From Alysiella sp. (GTDB taxonomy: Bacteria > Pseudomonadota > Gammaproteobacteria > Burkholderiales > Neisseriaceae): 56,753 nucleotides of DNA. Made by a program: the position numbers and the translations under genes. The stretch spans positions 1 through 56,753 of the forward strand of contig NZ_JAUNEC010000006.1 of NCBI RefSeq assembly GCF_030525755.1. Direction: 5' to 3'. The notes beneath the pieces were generated by a model. That model was given only the letters and a program-made list of their open reading frames with translations. It ran no database searches and was not told the DNA's origin. Shown here piece after piece: positions 8,626-17,269 of the stretch (positions are counted from its first letter, which is position 1; each line of letters starts with the position of its first letter).

Positions 8626-9762
8626 ATGAAAATCACCAGCACCACACTCATTACCCCACAACACATTACCTTTGATGCCCCGTTTACCTTACAAAACGGC
8701 TGCACTCTGCCACGCTTTGATTTAATGGTTGAAACCTACGGCGAACTCAATGCCGACAAAAACAATGCCGTTTTAATCTGCCACGCCCTATCTGGCACAC
8801 ACCATGTTGCAGGTAGACATCATGCAGACGATAAACACGCAGGTTGGTGGGACAATATGGTCGGCTCAGGCAAACCCATTGATACCGATAAATTTTTTGT
8901 TATTGGGGTCAATAATTTAGGTGGCTGCGCAGGCAGTACAGGTCCCTTATCACTCAATCCCGAAACAGGTAAAAGCTATGGTGCAGATTTTCCATTGGTA
9001 ACAGTTAAAGACTGGGTGCGTACCCAAGCCCTGCTCGCCGACCACTTTGGCATTCAAACATGGGCTGCGGTTGTCGGTGGTAGTTTAGGTGGCATGCAAG
9101 CCCTACAATGGAGCATAGACTTCCCCGAACGTGTGCGTCATGCTTTAGTCATCGCCTCATCGCCACAACTGTCAACACAAAACATCGCCTTCAACGATGT
9201 GGCACGCCAAGCCATCATCACAGACCCCGATTTTCATCACGGTCATTATGCACACGAAAACAGCAAACCCCGCCGAGGCTTACGCATTGCACGCATGATG
9301 GGACACATCACTTATTTAGCCGAACACGGTTTAGGCAGCAAATTCGGACGCAACTTGCGTGATGGGCATTACAAATACAATTATGATGTTGATTTTGAAG
9401 TGGAAAACTACCTACGTTATCAAGGCGACAAATTTGCCGAACACTTTGATGCCAACACCTATCTGCTGATGACCAAAGCATTAGATTATTTTGACCCTGC
9501 CGCCGAATACGGTGGCAAACTGCAAGCCGCATTGGCACACACCAGCACATCGTATTTTGTTGCCAGTTTCAGCACCGATTGGCGTTTCTCCCCTCAACGT
9601 TCGCGTGAACTGGTTCAAGCCTTGATTGCCGCACGCAAAAACGTACAATACATTGAAGTGGAATCCACACACGGACACGATGCCTTTTTAATGGAAGACC
9701 CTGCCTATATGGACGCAGTACGCGCCTATATGCACAACATTCGCGTGGGAAATCAAACATGA
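8626..9762 (+). CDS. metX: Homoserine O-acyltransferase (MetX family)
   Basis: Alpha/beta-hydrolase acyltransferase that activates homoserine for methionine synthesis. The 378-residue protein has HALSG (oxyanion region), the nucleophile elbow GGSLGG with Ser153, an Asp near SFSTDWRF and the catalytic His in THGHDAF. The family contains both acetyl-CoA and succinyl-CoA users; neisserial members are often annotated as succinyl-specific, and the sequence alone does not settle the donor here. The partner gene metW, normally adjacent, is about 1 kb downstream, separated by two accessory ORFs. Its TGA overlaps the next ATG. Confidence 0.93.
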   Translation: MKITSTTLITPQHITFDAPFTLQNGCTLPRFDLMVETYGELNADKNNAVLICHALSGTHHVAGRHHADDKHAGWWDNMVGSGKPIDTDKFFVIGVNNLGGCAGSTGPLSLNPETGKSYGADFPLVTVKDWVRTQALLADHFGIQTWAAVVGGSLGGMQALQWSIDFPERVRHALVIASSPQLSTQNIAFNDVARQAIITDPDFHHGHYAHENSKPRRGLRIARMMGHITYLAEHGLGSKFGRNLRDGHYKYNYDVDFEVENYLRYQGDKFAEHFDANTYLLMTKALDYFDPAAEYGGKLQAALAHTSTSYFVASFSTDWRFSPQRSRELVQALIAARKNVQYIEVESTHGHDAFLMEDPAYMDAVRAYMHNIRVGNQT

Positions 9763-10097
9763 AAAACACTTTTTTTGGTATCGGATTTTTGATTGTTGCC
9801 GCGACTGCCTACACTCAAATGCCGATTGAATGGCGGCGACACAAAGACATAGAACGCGGCAACACCCTAATCCAAAATGTGGAAAACTACCGGCAGCAAC
9901 ACCAAAGGCTGCCTGAAAACCACGACGAAGCCACGCTTCAACAGCTCGGTTTCCGCAAAAACAAACAAGGCTGGCAGCCCAATTATCAAAAAATCAGCGA
10001 CACCGATTTTATGATTATCTACAAAGACGGTTTTATGCCGCCGTATTTGCAATACTCAACAGGCGCAGACAAAGCAGAATGGCTGCTGGCGCAATAG
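9759..10097 (+). CDS. Small single-pass membrane or exported protein, unknown
   Basis: A 112-residue product starting in the ATGA overlap with metX, which supports translational coupling. A hydrophobic N-terminus (about 4-20) is followed by a soluble region: MPIEWRRHKDIERGNTLIQN, then a segment that resembles the helix-plus-short-sheet layout of small pseudopilin-like proteins. No family is recognised with confidence. An uptake sequence inside the gene encodes RLPEN. Together with the next gene it separates metX from metW. Confidence 0.7.
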   Translation: MKNTFFGIGFLIVAATAYTQMPIEWRRHKDIERGNTLIQNVENYRQQHQRLPENHDEATLQQLGFRKNKQGWQPNYQKISDTDFMIIYKDGFMPPYLQYSTGADKAEWLLAQ

Positions 10098-10192
10098 TTT
10101 TGCGGCCAAAAGGCATATCGGACGCAAAAGTCAGGCAGCCTGAAATCCAGTTTGGTCAAATTTAAAATCCAAATGCAGCGAAAGAAAACATC

Positions 10193-10777
10193 ATGCTTCC
10201 GCAATTCCAAGCCCAATACCCCGCCACACAAGCTCAAACCGTACCGACAGGTATTATCGGACAATACCAAAATCGGCTGCCGATGGAAATTTTGTATTTG
10301 TGGCAAACACACGGTTGGGGCAAGTACGCCGACGGCTTAATCGAACTCGTCAATCCGGCCGACTATGCCGACAATCTTTGGGAATGGCTGGGCGGTACGA
10401 AAAACAACTATACCCCGTTTGCCATTACTGCCTTTGGCGAACTGTTTTATCACCGCAAACTCAGCGACGAAGGCGATGAAGACATCTGCCTGCTGGATAT
10501 TCAATATCAAAACTGCGAAGTATTGGATTGGAATACCCGCGAATTTTTTGAAAATACGCTTTGCGATGAAACATTTAAAGAAGATTTTCTTCGTCAAAGC
10601 CTGTTTGTTCAAGCCACACGGCAATACGGCAATTTAAAAAATGGTGAAATATTCCTCTTTCAACCCATTCTCGCACTGGGTGGTTTCAGTGCCGATAACA
10701 CCGAATTGCTGAAACGTCTCGGCAAAGGCAACGCTGCCGTCTATCAGACCCTGGTATTCCAACTCATCAACTCATAA
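10193..10777 (+). CDS. GAD-like / DUF1851 domain protein (immunity-type)
   Basis: A 194-residue soluble protein. The N-terminal half (about 15-100, with LPMEILYLWQTHGWGKYADG, NPADYAD and ITAFGELFY) resembles the GAD-like domain. The C-terminal half (FLRQSLFVQATRQYGNLKNG, then PILALGGFSADN) resembles DUF1851, the domain of the T6SS immunity protein Tdi1. Such proteins commonly neutralise polymorphic toxins. No toxin, VgrG, PAAR or Rhs gene is visible nearby, so this would be an orphan immunity gene or one with another role. It sits 26 bases before metW. Confidence 0.7.
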   Translation: MLPQFQAQYPATQAQTVPTGIIGQYQNRLPMEILYLWQTHGWGKYADGLIELVNPADYADNLWEWLGGTKNNYTPFAITAFGELFYHRKLSDEGDEDICLLDIQYQNCEVLDWNTREFFENTLCDETFKEDFLRQSLFVQATRQYGNLKNGEIFLFQPILALGGFSADNTELLKRLGKGNAAVYQTLVFQLINS

Positions 10778-10803
10778 ATTTACCCGAAACAGAAATAAGC
10801 AAC

Positions 10804-11385
10804 ATGACTCTACGAGACGACCTACAACTCATCTACGATTGGATACCCGCACACACACACGTTTTAGACTTAGGTTGTGGCGATGGTGCACTCATGGCAG
10901 CCCTAATGCAACATAAAAACTGCACAGGCTACGGTGTAGAAATCAATACCCACAGTGTTCAGGCAGCCATAGAACGCGGCATCAATGTTATTCAAGCCGA
11001 TTTAGAACACGGTTTAGACCATTTTGGCGACAACAGCTTTGATGTCATCGTATTAAGCCAAACCATACAAGCCATGCAAAACACCGAAACCATTTTGCGT
11101 GATTTAACCCGAATTGCCAAACAAGCCATCGTGTCTTTTCCCAATTTTGGCTACTGGCGCAACCGCTTACAAATCGCCATTGGTGGACACATGCCCGTAT
11201 CCGAACGCATGCCTTATCAATGGTACAACACCCCCAATATCCATTGGTGTACACTTACCGACTTTGACCGACTCTGCACCCAAAACCAAATTCAAGTTTT
11301 GGAACGCGCCGTCATGACAGCAGGCAAACGCATTACCCTTTTCCCCAACCTGCTCGGCAGTTTGGCATTTTACCGTGTCGGTTAA
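10804..11385 (+). CDS. metW: Methionine biosynthesis protein MetW
   Basis: A 193-residue class I SAM-methyltransferase fold with motif I DLGCGDGALM (about 22-31). The SFPNFGYWRNRLQIAIGGHM segment is characteristic of MetW. MetW works with MetX in methionine synthesis in many proteobacteria and is thought to stimulate the acyltransferase. Its placement behind metX, although interrupted by two ORFs, supports the call. Confidence 0.92.
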   Translation: MTLRDDLQLIYDWIPAHTHVLDLGCGDGALMAALMQHKNCTGYGVEINTHSVQAAIERGINVIQADLEHGLDHFGDNSFDVIVLSQTIQAMQNTETILRDLTRIAKQAIVSFPNFGYWRNRLQIAIGGHMPVSERMPYQWYNTPNIHWCTLTDFDRLCTQNQIQVLERAVMTAGKRITLFPNLLGSLAFYRVG

Positions 11386-11441
11386 ACCATTTCAGGCAGC
11401 CTTAATTGCGTATCATGCTGCCTGAAAACACAAGGAACAAC

Positions 11442-12419
11442 ATGACAACCGTACATTTACAATTTGAAGACTACGACCCACTCGCCCTGCAAAGACTGTG
11501 TGGCGCATTGGACGACAATTTGCAAACCCTATCGCGGATTTTGGACACGCAAATCAGCCGAAGATTTGACCATTTCACCTTTTCAGGCAGCCACGCCCAC
11601 GCCACGCGCAATGCCCTTGTCGCACTCATGGAAATTGCCGAGCAGCGCGAATTGTCAGACGAAGACATCAACCTTGCCGCCGTAGAAGCCAAAACCGCCG
11701 ACAATCAACACATTGAAAAAACAGATAAAAACCACGCATACTATTTCCACACCAAACGCGGCAGCATAGGCGGACGCACACCGCGTCAAAACGGCTACAT
11801 ACGCGCCTTGCTCAATCACGATATTGTGTTTGGACTCGGGCCCGCAGGCACGGGCAAAACCTATCTGGCAGTGGCGGCAGCAGTGGACGCAATGGACAAA
11901 CACCAAATAGAACGCATTGTTTTGGTGCGTCCTGCTGTGGAAGCGGGCGAAAAACTCGGCTTTTTACCGGGGGATTTGGCGCAAAAAGTGGACCCCTATT
12001 TGCGCCCACTTTATGACGCGCTTTATGATTTAATGGGATTTGACCGCGTAACCAAATTGATGGAAAAGGGCTTGATTGAAATCGCCCCACTTGCCTATAT
12101 GCGCGGACGCACACTCAATGGCGCGTATGTGATTTTGGACGAAGCGCAAAACACCACGCCCGAGCAAATGAAAATGTTTTTAACGCGAATTGGCTTTGGC
12201 ACAAAAGCCGTGATTACAGGCGATTTGAGCCAAATTGACTTACCGCGCAACATCAAATCGGGTTTGCGCGATGCCAACGAAAAATTGCGTGATGTGGAAG
12301 GCTTGTATTTCCACACCTTTACCAGCGAAGACGTGGTGCGCCACCCGCTTGTACAAAAAATCGTAGAAGCTTATGAAGAAGCCGATAAAGAAAAACCTGA
12401 ATTGAGTTTGGCAAAATGA
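11442..12419 (+). CDS. PhoH-like protein (PhoL)
   Basis: A 325-residue ATPase of the PhoH family. Walker A is GPAGTGKT (133-140) and the Walker-B-like VILDEAQN is about 80 residues later. A small N-terminal domain (about 1-100) is typical of the PhoL/YbeZ branch, often encoded next to the endoribonuclease YbeY and linked to ribosome or RNA metabolism; no ybeY follows here. The frame is open from 11406, but AAGGAAC lies just before the ATG at 11442 and the upstream codons come from an uptake sequence, so the shorter start is used. Confidence 0.9.
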   Translation: MTTVHLQFEDYDPLALQRLCGALDDNLQTLSRILDTQISRRFDHFTFSGSHAHATRNALVALMEIAEQRELSDEDINLAAVEAKTADNQHIEKTDKNHAYYFHTKRGSIGGRTPRQNGYIRALLNHDIVFGLGPAGTGKTYLAVAAAVDAMDKHQIERIVLVRPAVEAGEKLGFLPGDLAQKVDPYLRPLYDALYDLMGFDRVTKLMEKGLIEIAPLAYMRGRTLNGAYVILDEAQNTTPEQMKMFLTRIGFGTKAVITGDLSQIDLPRNIKSGLRDANEKLRDVEGLYFHTFTSEDVVRHPLVQKIVEAYEEADKEKPELSLAK

Positions 12420-12605
12420 TGCCTAATATCAAAACATAAAATAAATATTGAAATCAAAAACTTATACCACAACCTGCAATTCAGAAAATGGCATTACAAA
12501 ATATTTAAACCCCAAAATGAGCAAAACTGTGCAAAAAATGGCACATTCCAGATTAGATCGTACTTTCAGGCAGCCACATTCCCATTCGTCACCCCCCCAA
12601 ATATC

Positions 12606-13265
12606 ATGCAAACACAAGCCCTATTATTTGATTTAGACGGCACACTTGCCGATACCGCTCTGGATTTAGGTGGCGCACTCAATGATTTATTGCACCAAAA
12701 AGGGTTACCTGAAAAATCTTTAACAGACATTCGCCCTTACGCCGCACACGGTTCTGCTGCGCTGTTGCAATTTGGTGCCAACATCACCCCCCAAATGCCC
12801 GAATTTGATGCATGGCAACAACACTATTTGGCTTTATACGGCGCACGCAGCACGCGTGATACCGTCTTGTTTCCCGATGTGAACACGGTTTTGTTGGCAT
12901 TGCAAAAACACAATATACGTTGGGGCATTGTTACCAATAAACACGCGCGTTTTACCGATGTACTTGTACCTAAATTGGGGTTTGTTGTACCGCCTGATGT
13001 CGTGGTCAGTGGCGACACCTGCCCCCAAGCCAAGCCCAGTCCAGAACCCTTGCTTTATGCTTGCGAACAACTGAATGTGCTACCTGAACATTGTTGGTAT
13101 GTAGGCGATGCACAACGCGATATTCAGGCAGGCAAAAATGCAGGCATGAAAACCATATTGGCGGCTTGGGGTTACATTACCCAACATGAACAGCCCGAAA
13201 CGTGGCAAAGTGATTATCTTGCCCACAATATGAATGATTTGCTGAGTTTATTGTCCTTAATATAG
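12606..13265 (+). CDS. gph: Phosphoglycolate phosphatase-type HAD hydrolase
   Basis: A 219-residue HAD phosphatase. The catalytic motif FDLDGTLADT gives nucleophile Asp9 and acid/base Asp11; VTNKH is motif II, KPSPEP motif III and GDAQRDIQAGKNAGM motif IV. The helical cap after motif I places it in the Gph/NagD-like branch; the expected substrate is 2-phosphoglycolate, though close relatives act on other phosphates. The stop codon TAG (13263-13265) falls inside the left end of a Correia-like element, so that insertion may have reset the C-terminus. Confidence 0.85.
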   Translation: MQTQALLFDLDGTLADTALDLGGALNDLLHQKGLPEKSLTDIRPYAAHGSAALLQFGANITPQMPEFDAWQQHYLALYGARSTRDTVLFPDVNTVLLALQKHNIRWGIVTNKHARFTDVLVPKLGFVVPPDVVVSGDTCPQAKPSPEPLLYACEQLNVLPEHCWYVGDAQRDIQAGKNAGMKTILAAWGYITQHEQPETWQSDYLAHNMNDLLSLLSLI

Positions 13266-13366
13266 TTACAGAATTGAAAAAGCACTACGGCATTGCCAAC
13301 ACCCTAATGTACTACTGTGCACAACTCTCGTTTCGCCTTGTATTGCATTTTCACTTATACGACCTA
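13261..13366 (-). repeat. Correia-like inverted-repeat element, copy B
   Basis: About 106 bases. The left end TATAGTTACAGAATTGAAAA mirrors the right end, where TTTTCACTTATACGACCTA reads inverted. The core on the minus strand has GCAATACAAGGCGA and TTAGGGTGTTGGCAATGCCG, matching copies A and C. The left end overlaps the stop codon of gph. Confidence 0.7.
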
Positions 13367-13410
13367 TTCAAGGCTGCCTGAAAACCCAACAACCAATATT
13401 GGATTGCATC

Positions 13411-13878
13411 ATGGGCATACACGAATTAGACAAATTAGACCGTCAGATTCTCAATATCTTACAAGAAGATGCCACCACACCCCTTGTTGAAATTGCCGAA
13501 AAAGTGCATTCATCGCCTGCCACTTGTCAACGCCGAATCCGCCAAATGCACGACAACGGTGTGATTTTAAAACAAGTGGCTTTGGTTAATCCCATTGCAG
13601 TTGGACGCAGTTTAAGTGTGTTTGTGGCGGTTTCGGTGGAGAGCCAAAATCCCGCTTTATTGGACAAATTTGTCCGCAGTTTAAACAATGAAAACGACGT
13701 AGTCAGCTGTTATGAAATCTCGGGCGAACACGATTACTTGCTGCTGATTCACGCACAAGACATGGCACATTATCATCAATTAACACGGCGCATTTTCACA
13801 TCCGACAACAATGTGCGTGCATTCAAAAGCCAATTTGTGATGGATTTCAACAAGGTGGAAACCAAAATTGTCTTGTAA
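13411..13878 (+). CDS. Lrp/AsnC-family transcriptional regulator
   Basis: A 155-residue regulator: a winged helix-turn-helix (about 5-60: LDRQILNILQEDATTPLVEI, then ATCQRRIRQM as recognition helix) followed by the ligand-binding RAM domain (about 70-150, with GEHDYLLLIHAQDM). Family members bind amino acids and control amino-acid metabolism as dimers or octamers. It is a single gene, and its target cannot be read from the context. The frame opens at a TTG at 13399, but the ATG at 13411 gives the usual N-terminus. Confidence 0.92.
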   Translation: MGIHELDKLDRQILNILQEDATTPLVEIAEKVHSSPATCQRRIRQMHDNGVILKQVALVNPIAVGRSLSVFVAVSVESQNPALLDKFVRSLNNENDVVSCYEISGEHDYLLLIHAQDMAHYHQLTRRIFTSDNNVRAFKSQFVMDFNKVETKIVL

Positions 13879-13984
13879 GAACCCGTATTCGTAAGATTGA
13901 TAGATGATTTTTATTGCAAAACCATGCGCCTACACAAGAATAATGGTAGTATGGTTTTGCAAAGATTGAAGGCTACCTGAATGT

Positions 13985-14707
13985 TCAGGCAGCCTTCATG
14001 TTTTCAGCCACAATACAAACACCCATTTCCTGATTCAATGGCACAACATTTAATACTTGCAACGCTGCCCGAAAGTCGTGCAAATCCATTAACTGCGAAC
14101 CAAAACGCGCCATGTGTTCGGTATCTTGTTGGCAATCAATCAAACGGATACCGCATTGCGCCAAGTAAGGCACTGCACAAGCAAAAGCAATTTTAGACGC
14201 ATTGGAACGCAAAGCAAACATGGATTCGCCATAGAATACTGCCCCCATTTGCACACCATAAAAACCACCTGCCAAAATCCACTCACCATTTTCAGGCAGC
14301 CAACACTCAAAAGAATGTGCGTATCCCAAATCATACAACTGGGTATAAGCTGCCTGAAAATCAGGGCTAATCCATGTCCCACTCTGCCCTACGCGAGGCA
14401 CAGTCGCACAATGTGCGATGACTTGTGCAAATACACGATTAAGGCTAACGCGATAATCTGTATGTCGCAATGTTTTTGCCAACGAACGACTGATTCTCAT
14501 ATTTTCAGGCAACAAAACCGCGCGTGGGTGCTGGGTAAACCAATACACATACTGTTCATCTTGATACCAAGGAAACACACCCACACGATAAGCTGCCTGC
14601 AACAAATCTGCATTCAAACCTGCGCTGACTGCCACACAACCTGTTTCATCCAAATGCTCCCAATCAGGCGGATAAAAATCTGCCGCTTTTTCAACCCAAT
14701 AAACCAT
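13985..14707 (-). CDS. aat: Leucyl/phenylalanyl-tRNA--protein transferase
   Basis: Adds Leu or Phe from tRNA to proteins with N-terminal Arg or Lys, marking them for ClpAP through the N-end rule. The 240-residue product shows AYRVGVFPWY near the N-terminus, HPRAVL, GQSGTWISPDFQAAY, AHSFECWL, LAGGFYGVQMGAVFYGESMF (20 residues) and LIDCQQDTEHMARFGS (catalytic region), in the normal order and length. It stands alone, flanked by uptake sequences. Confidence 0.96.
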   Translation of the reverse strand: MVYWVEKAADFYPPDWEHLDETGCVAVSAGLNADLLQAAYRVGVFPWYQDEQYVYWFTQHPRAVLLPENMRISRSLAKTLRHTDYRVSLNRVFAQVIAHCATVPRVGQSGTWISPDFQAAYTQLYDLGYAHSFECWLPENGEWILAGGFYGVQMGAVFYGESMFALRSNASKIAFACAVPYLAQCGIRLIDCQQDTEHMARFGSQLMDLHDFRAALQVLNVVPLNQEMGVCIVAENMKAA

Positions 14708-14757
14708 GATTCAAGCTGCCTGAAAACGCATTTTCAATTATCATTTCAACACTTTTC

Positions 14758-14821
14758 GTAGGGTACAACCTATTGCACCAATCTCTTGTGTATTGAAGAA
14801 AATGGTGCAACAAATCGTATG
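14758..14821. repeat. GGGTACAA-type palindromic element, decayed copy
   Basis: GGGTACAACCTATTGCACCA (14761-14780) is mirrored by TGGTGCAACAAATCGTA (14803-14819). It resembles the fuller copy at 48047-48110. It lies just beyond the argB stop. Confidence 0.55.
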
Positions 14822-14842
14822 ATTTTTAAGTAAATACAACAA

Positions 14843-15721
14843 TTAATCACCCAAAATCATCGTACCAATGCCGCTATCGGTAAAGATTTCCAGCAACAGC
14901 ACATTGGGTACGCGACCGTCAATGATGTGAACCGCTTTCACGCCATTTTGTGCCGCTTCCAAAGCCGATGAAATTTTGGGCAACATGCCGCCACTCAAAG
15001 TGCCATCTTCCACCAAAGCATTGATTTTACTTGGACTTAAATTGGTCAGCAAATTGCCTTGCTTGTCCATCACGCCTGTGATGTTGGTCATGAGCACCAA
15101 TTTTTCTGCATTCAATTCTTGCGCCAAACGCCCTGCTACCAAATCGGCATTGATGTTGAATGCCTCGCCATTTTCGCCCACGCCAATGGGCGCAATCACG
15201 GGAATGTAGCCATTTTGCGTGAGCTGATTGATGAGCGTGCAATCCATGCTGTCAATTTCGCCCACTTGTCCGATGTCCACGCCTTTTTGCTCGGGGGTGT
15301 CCACGGTCAATTTTTTGGCGCGGATAAAATGACTGTCGCGCCCCGTCATGCCAATCGCTTTGCCGCCATGCTGATTCAGCAGCGACACAATTTCCTTGTT
15401 CACATGACCGCCCAACACCATTTCCACGATGTTCATGGTTTCGGCATCGGTAACGCGCATGCCTTGCACAAATTCGCCCACTTTGCCGATTTTTTCCAGC
15501 ATTTCATTGATTTGAGGTCCACCGCCATGCACAATCACGGGGTTAATCCCCACCAATTTCAACAAAACAATGTCTTTGGCAAAGCCTTCTTTCAAATGCG
15601 GTTCGGTCATCGCGTTGCCGCCATATTTGATGACCAGCGTACAACCCGCAAAGCGGCGAATATAGGGCAAGGCTTCTGCCAAAATGCTGGCTTTTTCGTG
15701 AGGGGGAATGGAGGTACTCAT
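14843..15721 (-). CDS. argB: Acetylglutamate kinase
   Basis: Phosphorylates N-acetylglutamate, the second step of arginine synthesis. The 292-residue protein has VIKYGGNAM (about 29-37, phosphate-binding glycines), VHGGGPQIN (about 64-72), the GMTGRDSHF segment, and FNINADLVAGRLAQEL followed by LMTNITGVMD of the amino-acid kinase fold. No other arginine gene is next to it. Confidence 0.97.
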   Translation of the reverse strand: MSTSIPPHEKASILAEALPYIRRFAGCTLVIKYGGNAMTEPHLKEGFAKDIVLLKLVGINPVIVHGGGPQINEMLEKIGKVGEFVQGMRVTDAETMNIVEMVLGGHVNKEIVSLLNQHGGKAIGMTGRDSHFIRAKKLTVDTPEQKGVDIGQVGEIDSMDCTLINQLTQNGYIPVIAPIGVGENGEAFNINADLVAGRLAQELNAEKLVLMTNITGVMDKQGNLLTNLSPSKINALVEDGTLSGGMLPKISSALEAAQNGVKAVHIIDGRVPNVLLLEIFTDSGIGTMILGD

Positions 15722-15776
15722 GTTTGCCTTTCTGATTCTTTGATTTCAAAAGTTTGGCTCTTAATGTCAATCTGCT

Positions 15777-15808
15777 TTCAGGCAGCCCATAACAAAGGCT
15801 GCCTGAAA
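15777..15808. repeat. Facing uptake-sequence pair between argB and truB
   Basis: TTTCAGGCAGCC and, 12 bases later, AGGCTGCCTGAAA form an inverted repeat in the divergent spacer. Both flanking genes read away from it, so termination is not its obvious role. Confidence 0.6.
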
Positions 15809-15906
15809 GGCACAATTATAACCAGTTTTGACTGTTCCAATACGGAAACCCCATCTAAATCTGCTATCATAATCACCCCTATCCAACTTTTCAGGCAGCA
15901 TGAACC

Positions 15907-16848
15907 ATGCACAGTACAAAACCACCCAAACGCGCCCTAAACGGCGTTTTATTATTGGATAAACCCATTGGCATCAGCAGCAACACCGCTTTACAACAAG
16001 CACGTCGATTGTTTCATGCTGAAAAAGCAGGACACACAGGCGTACTTGACCCACTTGCCAGCGGCTTATTACCCATCTGTTTTGGCGAAGCCACCAAATT
16101 TGCCCAATATCTTTTAGATGCCGACAAGGCCTATATCGCCACACTCAAACTGGGCGAAGCCAGCACCACAGGTGATGTTGAAGGCGAAATCATAGAACGC
16201 GGCCGCAACGACATTACCCTAACCGAATTTCAGGCAGCCTGTGCCTCACTCACAGGCAAAATCCGTCAAGTGCCACCCATGTTTTCCGCACTCAAACACG
16301 AAGGCAAGCCACTATATGAATACGCACGAAAAGGCATCACAATTGAGCGCAAAGCGCGTGAAATTGAAATCCATTCCATTACTATTCAATCATTTAGCCC
16401 ACCCCAAGCCATCATTGACGTACATTGCAGCAAAGGCACATACATTCGCACATTAAGCGAAGATATCGCCACCCAAATGCACACATTCGCCCACTTAACC
16501 GCACTGCGTCGCACTGCCACAGCAGGGTTCACCATTGAACAAAGCCACACATTAGAACAACTGACTAAACTACCTGAAAAGCAACGCGATGCCCTGATTT
16601 TGCCTTGTGATGTTTTAATACAACATTTACCGCGCATCAACTTGAATGCCGAGCAAACACAAAAACTGCGTTTTGGGCAACTTACCCCCGTATCCCACGA
16701 TTTCAGGCAGCCTGAACACACGCCTTTGCGCGCTTACGATGAAATGGGCAACTTTATAGGGCTGCTTGAATTCATTGAAAAATACCGTTATTTAAAAGCA
16801 CTTCGCCTGATGAACACCACCAATAAAATCAGCACAAACCCACTTTAA
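15907..16848 (+). CDS. truB: tRNA pseudouridine synthase B
   Basis: Makes pseudouridine-55 in the T-loop of tRNAs. The 313-residue enzyme has the catalytic motif AGHTGVLDPLASG with nucleophile Asp48, then KAYIATLKLG, QVPPMFSALKHEG, YEYARKGI and the CSKGTYIRTL motif. A C-terminal PUA-like extension follows. A one-mismatch uptake sequence lies just upstream, and several are in the coding region. Confidence 0.97.
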   Translation: MHSTKPPKRALNGVLLLDKPIGISSNTALQQARRLFHAEKAGHTGVLDPLASGLLPICFGEATKFAQYLLDADKAYIATLKLGEASTTGDVEGEIIERGRNDITLTEFQAACASLTGKIRQVPPMFSALKHEGKPLYEYARKGITIERKAREIEIHSITIQSFSPPQAIIDVHCSKGTYIRTLSEDIATQMHTFAHLTALRRTATAGFTIEQSHTLEQLTKLPEKQRDALILPCDVLIQHLPRINLNAEQTQKLRFGQLTPVSHDFRQPEHTPLRAYDEMGNFIGLLEFIEKYRYLKALRLMNTTNKISTNPL

Positions 16849-17269
16849 GCCAGAAAAAATCCTCTTAAAACCATTGTCTTTTTGTGATTTTACATATAAT
16901 AAAATCACACGCTTTTTTCACACGCCAACGGGCATTAAGTGATGAATAAAATCACTCCATCATTGCTTTGGAGCATCGTGCTCTGCTTTACCCCCTGCAT
17001 TTGCGGAAATTCCTGAATTAGGCGAAATCATCTATATGGACGCAAATACAGTAGGGAGAGGTATCTGTTCTCTCTCCCACTGGCACAGAGCTGCCAAGTT
17101 CTGAACTTTGTAGGGACAGACTTCATAGTCAATTCATTTGAAAACAGTACAAGATTAGGGTGCGCCGTGTGCACCAAATCCCCCCATCTTTCAATTATTC
17201 AAACTGTTTGATAAACAATGACTGTGTAGTACTATATGGTTCAACCTATCTCACAGCCAGTGGGGAAAA
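16849..17269. other. Spacer between truB and tag with a decayed gene and repeats
   Basis: 421 bases. It holds the frameshifted signal-peptide gene (16942-17104), then a decayed GGGACAGA-CTTCATAG copy of the GGGxCAGAT hairpin (about 17112-17129) and a GTGCGCC-type repeat fragment near 17160. No other coding sequence was found. Confidence 0.6.
16942..17104 (+). pseudogene. Remnant of a small secreted-protein gene, frameshifted in a C run
   Basis: The ATG at 16942 opens MNKITPSLLWSIVLCFTP, a convincing signal-peptide start, but the frame stops soon after at a TGA. Removing one base from the five-C run at 16991-16995 restores AFAEIPELGEIIYMDANTVG (20 residues), which gives an ideal AFA cleavage site. 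The restored frame ends at 17104, where repeat-like sequence starts, so the 3' part is lost too. Family unknown. A sequencing error or slippage at the C run could also explain the shift, but the truncation supports decay. Confidence 0.45.

Noticed and set aside
9759..10777. Idea of a complete toxin-immunity module between metX and metW
   Set aside because: The small coupled ORF has a membrane helix but no toxin domain, and no delivery gene is near; only the immunity-type domain can be supported.
14114..14761. Plus-strand ORF of 215 codons over aat
   Set aside because: Antisense shadow of aat, which has all family motifs.
15059..15940. Long plus-strand ORF of 293 codons over argB
   Set aside because: It is a shadow in the opposite strand of argB, which has all kinase motifs; the composition is His/Phe-rich and has no domain.
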